Shown here: positions 33,690-37,372 of the stretch, piece after piece | Numbering within the stretch: position 1 is the stretch's first letter | Layout: each line of letters opens with the position of its first letter | Origin: Rhodospirillales bacterium | GTDB lineage: Bacteria; Pseudomonadota; Alphaproteobacteria; Acetobacterales; Acetobacteraceae | Length of the DNA stretch: 37,372 nucleotides | Direction of reading: 5' to 3' | Assembly (NCBI GenBank): GCA_947447625.1 | Contig: CANFKS010000036.1 | Span: 1-37,372, forward strand | Translations under genes and position numbers: made by a program | Notes under the pieces: model-generated | Database searches by the model: none | Told to the model about the DNA's origin: nothing | The model's input: only the letters and a program-made list of their open reading frames with translations

Positions 33690-35252
33690 ATGGCCATTCG
33701 CCTCGCCACCGCCCTCGCGGCGCTCATGCTGACAACCGCCGCGGCACACGCGCAATCCGTCATCATGGCGATGTCCTCCTCCCCCACTGCCATCGACCCG
33801 CACTACCACACGTTCAACCCGAACGAGACGGTCGACATCCACATCTACGACCGCCTCATCGAGCGCGATCCGCAGAACAACCTCATTCCCGGCCTCGCCC
33901 TCTCCTGGACCATGATCGACGACACCACCTGGGAGTTCAAACTCCGCCAGGGCGTCAAATTCCACGACGGCTCCCCCTTCACCGCCGCCGATGTTGCCTA
34001 CACCTTCGCCCGCGTCCCCACCGTGGTGAACTCGCCGGGCTCCTTCTCGATCTACACCAAAACCGTCATCAGCATCGAAACCCCCGATCCCTTCACCGTG
34101 CGGATGAAAACCGCCGCCATCTACCCCCTCCTGCCGATCGACCTCACCAACGTCTTCATCATCCCGAAAAACCTCGGCCCCAACCCCGCCACCGAGGATT
34201 TCAATTCCGGCAAAAACGCCGCCGGCACCGGCGCCTTCCGCATGACCGCCTACAAGGCCGGCGAACGCGTCGAACTCGAACGCAACGACGCCTGGTGGGG
34301 CCCAAAAACCCACTGGCAACACCTCACGATCCGCATGATCCCCAATGACGGCGCCCGCACCGCGGCGCTGCTCGCGGGCGACGTTCAGCTCATCGAATTC
34401 GTCCCCACCGCCGATGTCGCCCGCCTGCGCGCCGACAAGCGCGTCACCCTCGCCGAAACCGCCTCGCTGCGCCTCATCTACCTCTGGCTCGACCGCAGCC
34501 ACACGGGTCCGCAGCCGTTCATCACCGGCCCCAACGGCGAAGCCCTCGCCACCAACCCGCTGAACGACCTGCGCGTCCGTCAGGCCCTCACCATGGCAAT
34601 CAACCGCCCCGCCATTGTCGAACGCGTCATGGAAAATGCGGCCTACGCCGCGGGCCAGTTCGTCGGCCCCGGCACCTGGGGCCACACCCCGGGCCTCAAC
34701 CCACCGATCCATGACCCGGCCCGCGCCAAGGCCCTGCTCAGCGAAGCCGGCTACCCGAACGGCTTTCGCATCACGCTCCACGGCCCCAATGACCGCTACG
34801 TCAATGACGGCAAAATCATCCAGGCGATCGGCCAGATGTGGTCGCGCATCGGCGTACAAACCACCGTCGACGCCATCACCTGGCCCAACTACGTCGCCCG
34901 CGCCAACAAGCAGGAATTCGCCGCCTACCTCGTCGGCTGGGGCTTCCCCGAAGCCACCAACCCGCTGCGCTCCCTGGTCTACACCTTCTCCCCCGCCAAG
35001 GGCTGGGGCGCCGTCAACCGCGCGCGCTACTCCAACCCGCATTTCGACGCCCTGGTCGACAAGCTCATGACCACGGCCGATGACACCACCCGCGAAAGAC
35101 TCGTCCAGCAAGCCAACCAACTCGCCATGAACGACGTCGCCCTGGTGCCGCTGCACCTGCAAAAGAACATCTGGGCGATGCGCACCGGCCTCTCCTTCGT
35201 GCCCCGCGCCGACGAGGACACCCGGGTGATGGATTTGCGACCCGCCCCATGA
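33690..35252 (+). CDS. Dipeptide/oligopeptide-type ABC solute-binding protein
   Basis: Periplasmic binding protein (family 5, DppA/OppA class) of 520 residues. A Sec signal (AIRLATALAALMLTTAAAHA) ends with a normal AHA-QS cleavage site, in contrast to the Tat signal of the orphan relative at 29233-30813. Family segments include WEFKLRQGVKFHDGSPFTAADVAYTF and RQALTMAINRPAIVERVM. The ATG at 33690 has AGGGAG seven bases upstream. It is the first gene of an importer operon and overlaps the permease by ATGA. The ligand is unknown. Confidence 0.95.
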   Translation: MAIRLATALAALMLTTAAAHAQSVIMAMSSSPTAIDPHYHTFNPNETVDIHIYDRLIERDPQNNLIPGLALSWTMIDDTTWEFKLRQGVKFHDGSPFTAADVAYTFARVPTVVNSPGSFSIYTKTVISIETPDPFTVRMKTAAIYPLLPIDLTNVFIIPKNLGPNPATEDFNSGKNAAGTGAFRMTAYKAGERVELERNDAWWGPKTHWQHLTIRMIPNDGARTAALLAGDVQLIEFVPTADVARLRADKRVTLAETASLRLIYLWLDRSHTGPQPFITGPNGEALATNPLNDLRVRQALTMAINRPAIVERVMENAAYAAGQFVGPGTWGHTPGLNPPIHDPARAKALLSEAGYPNGFRITLHGPNDRYVNDGKIIQAIGQMWSRIGVQTTVDAITWPNYVARANKQEFAAYLVGWGFPEATNPLRSLVYTFSPAKGWGAVNRARYSNPHFDALVDKLMTTADDTTRERLVQQANQLAMNDVALVPLHLQKNIWAMRTGLSFVPRADEDTRVMDLRPAP

Positions 35253-36223
35253 CGAGCTGGCTCCTCCGCCGCCTGATCCAGGCCCTGTTCGTCGTCCTGG
35301 CGATGACGGTGATCGTCTTTCTCGGCGTCAACGTCATCGGCAATCCGGTCGATATCCTGATCTCGCCGCAGGCCGATCAGGCCGAGCGCGCCCGCGCCAT
35401 CATCGCCCTCGGCCTCGATCGCCCGATCTGGGAGCAATACGCCACCTTCCTCTGGAACGCCGTGCAGGGCGATCTCGGCAAAAGCTTCGTCTTCAACGAA
35501 CCGGCACTCCGCCTCATCGCCTCGCGCATGCCCGCCACCATCGAACTCGCCGTCACCGCGGTGCTGCTGTCCATCGTGCTCGGCATCCCGCTCGGCCTCT
35601 ACGCCGGGCTGCGCCCCAACAGCACCGGCGGGCGCCTGATCATGGCCGGCTCCATCTTCGGCTTCTCGCTGCCCAGCTTCTGGGTCGGCCTGATGCTGAT
35701 CATGGTCTTCGCCGTGCAGCTCGGCTGGCTGCCCTCCACCGGCCGCGGCCAGACCGAAACCCTGTTCGGCATCCCCTGGTCGTTCCTCACCCGCGATGGG
35801 CTTGCCCACATGGTGATGCCCGCCACCAACCTGGCGCTGGGCAATATCGCCCTCGTCCTGCGCCTCACCCGCGCCGGCGTGCGCGAAACCCTGCCGCTCG
35901 ACTACATCAAATTCGCCCGCGCCAAAGGCCTCAGCCCCGCCCGCGTGCTGGCCGTTCACGTGATGAAAAACATCCTCATCCCCATCGTCACCGTCATCGG
36001 CCTCGAATTCGGCTCCATCATCGCCTTCGCAGTGGTCACCGAAAGCGTCTTCGCCTGGCCCGGCATGGGCAAACTCATCATCGACAGCATCAACGTGCTC
36101 GACCGTCCCGTCATCGTCGCCTACCTGATGATGATCGTCTTCCTCTTCATCGCCATCAACCTGATCGTTGACCTGCTCTACACGGTGCTTGATCCGCGGG
36201 TGCGGCTGGAGACACGCGAATGA
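35249..36223 (+). CDS. ABC importer permease, DppB-like
   Basis: First transmembrane subunit of the peptide-type importer, 324 residues. The N-terminal segment LLRRLIQALFVVLAMTVIVFLG is typical of DppB/GsiC proteins, followed by five further hydrophobic segments. The EAA-type loop that docks on the ATPase reads FARAKGLSPARVLAVHVMKN (about 228-247). Its ATG overlaps the binding-protein stop. The gap to the second permease contains a palindromic element. Confidence 0.95.
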   Translation: MTSWLLRRLIQALFVVLAMTVIVFLGVNVIGNPVDILISPQADQAERARAIIALGLDRPIWEQYATFLWNAVQGDLGKSFVFNEPALRLIASRMPATIELAVTAVLLSIVLGIPLGLYAGLRPNSTGGRLIMAGSIFGFSLPSFWVGLMLIMVFAVQLGWLPSTGRGQTETLFGIPWSFLTRDGLAHMVMPATNLALGNIALVLRLTRAGVRETLPLDYIKFARAKGLSPARVLAVHVMKNILIPIVTVIGLEFGSIIAFAVVTESVFAWPGMGKLIIDSINVLDRPVIVAYLMMIVFLFIAINLIVDLLYTVLDPRVRLETRE

Positions 36224-36230
36224 GCAAGGC

Positions 36231-36365
36231 AAGCGCTTCTTTTTTGAAAAAAAGAAGCAAAAAACTTTTATCCGTTTTGCAGCTTCGGGAACCGGCTACG
36301 GACGGGTGCGACGCAGCGGACGCGGTTTTTTTGCTTCGTTTTTTCCAAAAAAAGAAGCACTTCCC
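36231..36365. repeat. Paired A/T-hairpin element inside the ABC importer operon
   Basis: A left hairpin (GCTTCTTTTTT at 36235-36245 with AAAAAAGAAGC at 36248-36258) and a right hairpin (GCTTCGTTTTTT at 36333-36344 with AAAAAAAGAAGC at 36347-36358) flank about 75 bases without a gene. The left hairpin is nearly identical to the one after minE (10709-10740), including the AAGCGCTTC shoulder. The element fills the whole gap between the two permease genes. Confidence 0.8.
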
Positions 36366-36368
36366 TGA

Positions 36369-37259
36369 ATGCCCCGCCCCATGAACGAAGAAACCCCCTT
36401 CGCCCGCTTCCGCGCCGAATTCGCCGAGTCCGCGCTCGCCGTCCTCGGCCTCGTCGTCGTGCTCATCGTCGCCACCCTGGCCCTGCTCGCCCCCCTCCTC
36501 GCGCCGCAGAACCCCTACGATCTCGCCCAGCTCGACATCATGGACGGCCGCCTCGCGCCGGGCTCCACATCCGCCGACGGCCTCACCTTCTGGCTCGGCA
36601 CCGATGACCAGGGCCGCGATATGCTCTCCGGCATCATCTACGGCCTGCGCATTTCGCTCGGCGTCGGCATCGGCTCGGCCGCCATCGCCGGCATCATCGG
36701 CGCCTCCCTCGGCCTCGCCGCCGCCTATTTCGGCGGCAGGATCGAAACCGCCATCATGCGCCTGGTTGACCTGCAACTCTCCTTCCCCGCCATCCTCGTG
36801 GCCCTGATGATCCTCGCCGTCCTCGGCAAGGGCGTGCTCAACGTGATGCTGGCGATCACCTTGGTCGAATGGGCCCGCTACGCCCGCACCGCCCGCGGCG
36901 CTGCCCTCGTCGAACGCCGGCGCGAGTACATCGAGGCCGCGGAATGCCTCGCCTTGCCCCGCTGGCGCCTCCTCTTTCGCCACCTATTGCCCAACTGCAT
37001 GCCGCCCCTGATCGTCATCGGCACCATCCAGATCGCCCGCGCCATCACCCTGGAGGCCACGCTCTCCTTCCTCGGCCTCGGCGTGCCCATCACCGAGCCC
37101 TCCCTCGGCCTGCTCATCGCCAATGGCTACCAGTACATGCTCTCCGGCAAATACTGGATCAGCTTCTATCCCGGCATCGCCCTGCTCCTCACCATCGTCT
37201 CCATCAACCTCGTGGGCGACCAACTGCGCGACGTGCTGAACCCGCGGCTCAGGCGATGA
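36369..37259 (+). CDS. ABC importer permease, DppC-like
   Basis: Second transmembrane subunit, 296 residues. It has the N-terminal hydrophobic segment (about 23-45), the DppC-type [21 protein letters not shown] stretch following it, and the ATPase-docking loop [20 protein letters not shown]. The ATG at 36369 or the one at 36381 could be used; no ribosome binding site is clear, as the paired-hairpin element ends only a few bases upstream. Its stop overlaps the next ATG by ATGA. Confidence 0.95.
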   Translation: MPRPMNEETPFARFRAEFAESALAVLGLVVVLIVATLALLAPLLAPQNPYDLAQLDIMDGRLAPGSTSADGLTFWLGTDDQGRDMLSGIIYGLRISLGVGIGSAAIAGIIGASLGLAAAYFGGRIETAIMRLVDLQLSFPAILVALMILAVLGKGVLNVMLAITLVEWARYARTARGAALVERRREYIEAAECLALPRWRLLFRHLLPNCMPPLIVIGTIQIARAITLEATLSFLGLGVPITEPSLGLLIANGYQYMLSGKYWISFYPGIALLLTIVSINLVGDQLRDVLNPRLRR

Positions 37260-37372
37260 GCGGGCACACGCTGGAGGTGCGCAACCTCTCCACCCATTTC
37301 ACCACCCGCGCCGGCCTCGTCAAAGCCGTCGACAGCGTCTCCTTTCATATCGACCGCGGCGAGGTCCTCGGC
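37256..37372 (+). CDS. ABC importer ATPase, DppD-like (cut by window end)
   Basis: Only the first 39 residues are present. They read as the start of a DppD/OppD ATPase ([10 protein letters not shown], then [18 protein letters not shown]), ending just before Walker A. Its ATG overlaps the permease stop as ATGA, so it belongs to the same operon; a DppF-like partner would be expected beyond the window. Confidence 0.9.
   Translation, partial: MSGHTLEVRNLSTHFTTRAGLVKAVDSVSFHIDRGEVLG

Overview
The window reads as chromosomal DNA from a high-GC alphaproteobacterium. The gene content and the translation/RNA operon order (rimP-nusA-ylxR-infB-rbfA-truB-rpsO-pnp), a plasmid-independent core gene set, a MinCDE system and A/T-rich hairpin repeats in a GC-rich background suggest Rhodospirillales, most likely Acetobacteraceae; the family is inferred, because there is no rRNA here to settle it.

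Left part (1-7200, plus strand): a Pro/Arg-rich hypothetical gene behind a -10 box so close to its ATG that it may be leaderless; a cytosine-deaminase-like amidohydrolase; then a tightly coupled run of a PotA-like ATPase, mlaE, mlaF, mlaD and a lipoprotein gene, which together describe a phospholipid/lipid transporter between the two membranes. Two tandem copies of a 102-bp two-hairpin repeat follow.

Centre (7300-24300): a small membrane protein (plus); then, on the minus strand, a three-gene unit (AtzG-like small subunit, amidase, class V aminotransferase), the division-site genes minC-minD-minE, a nitronate-monooxygenase-like flavoprotein with a cysteine cluster, and the large conserved rimP-to-pnp operon for transcription, ribosome assembly, tRNA modification and RNA decay. 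This operon starts with a good promoter followed by an attenuator-type terminator directly before rimP. Further copies of the 102-bp element sit at the 3' ends of the aminotransferase and rpsO genes.

Right part (24470-37372): a GtrA-fused glycosyltransferase (plus); dapB-metK-trmB (minus), where trmB appears to begin at an ATA codon overlapping the metK stop; an FMN-binding PPOX-type protein (plus); D-tartrate dehydratase followed by a Tat-exported peptide-type solute-binding protein (minus); a RhlE-like RNA helicase (plus) with a long leader; and the start of a Dpp/Opp-type ABC importer (binding protein, two permeases, first ATPase cut by the window end).

No rRNA, tRNA, CRISPR array, phage gene or transposase was seen. 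The most interesting material is non-coding: the 102-bp element family and its use as gene ends, short tandem duplications lying across three stop codons, the rimP leader, and the ATA start of trmB.
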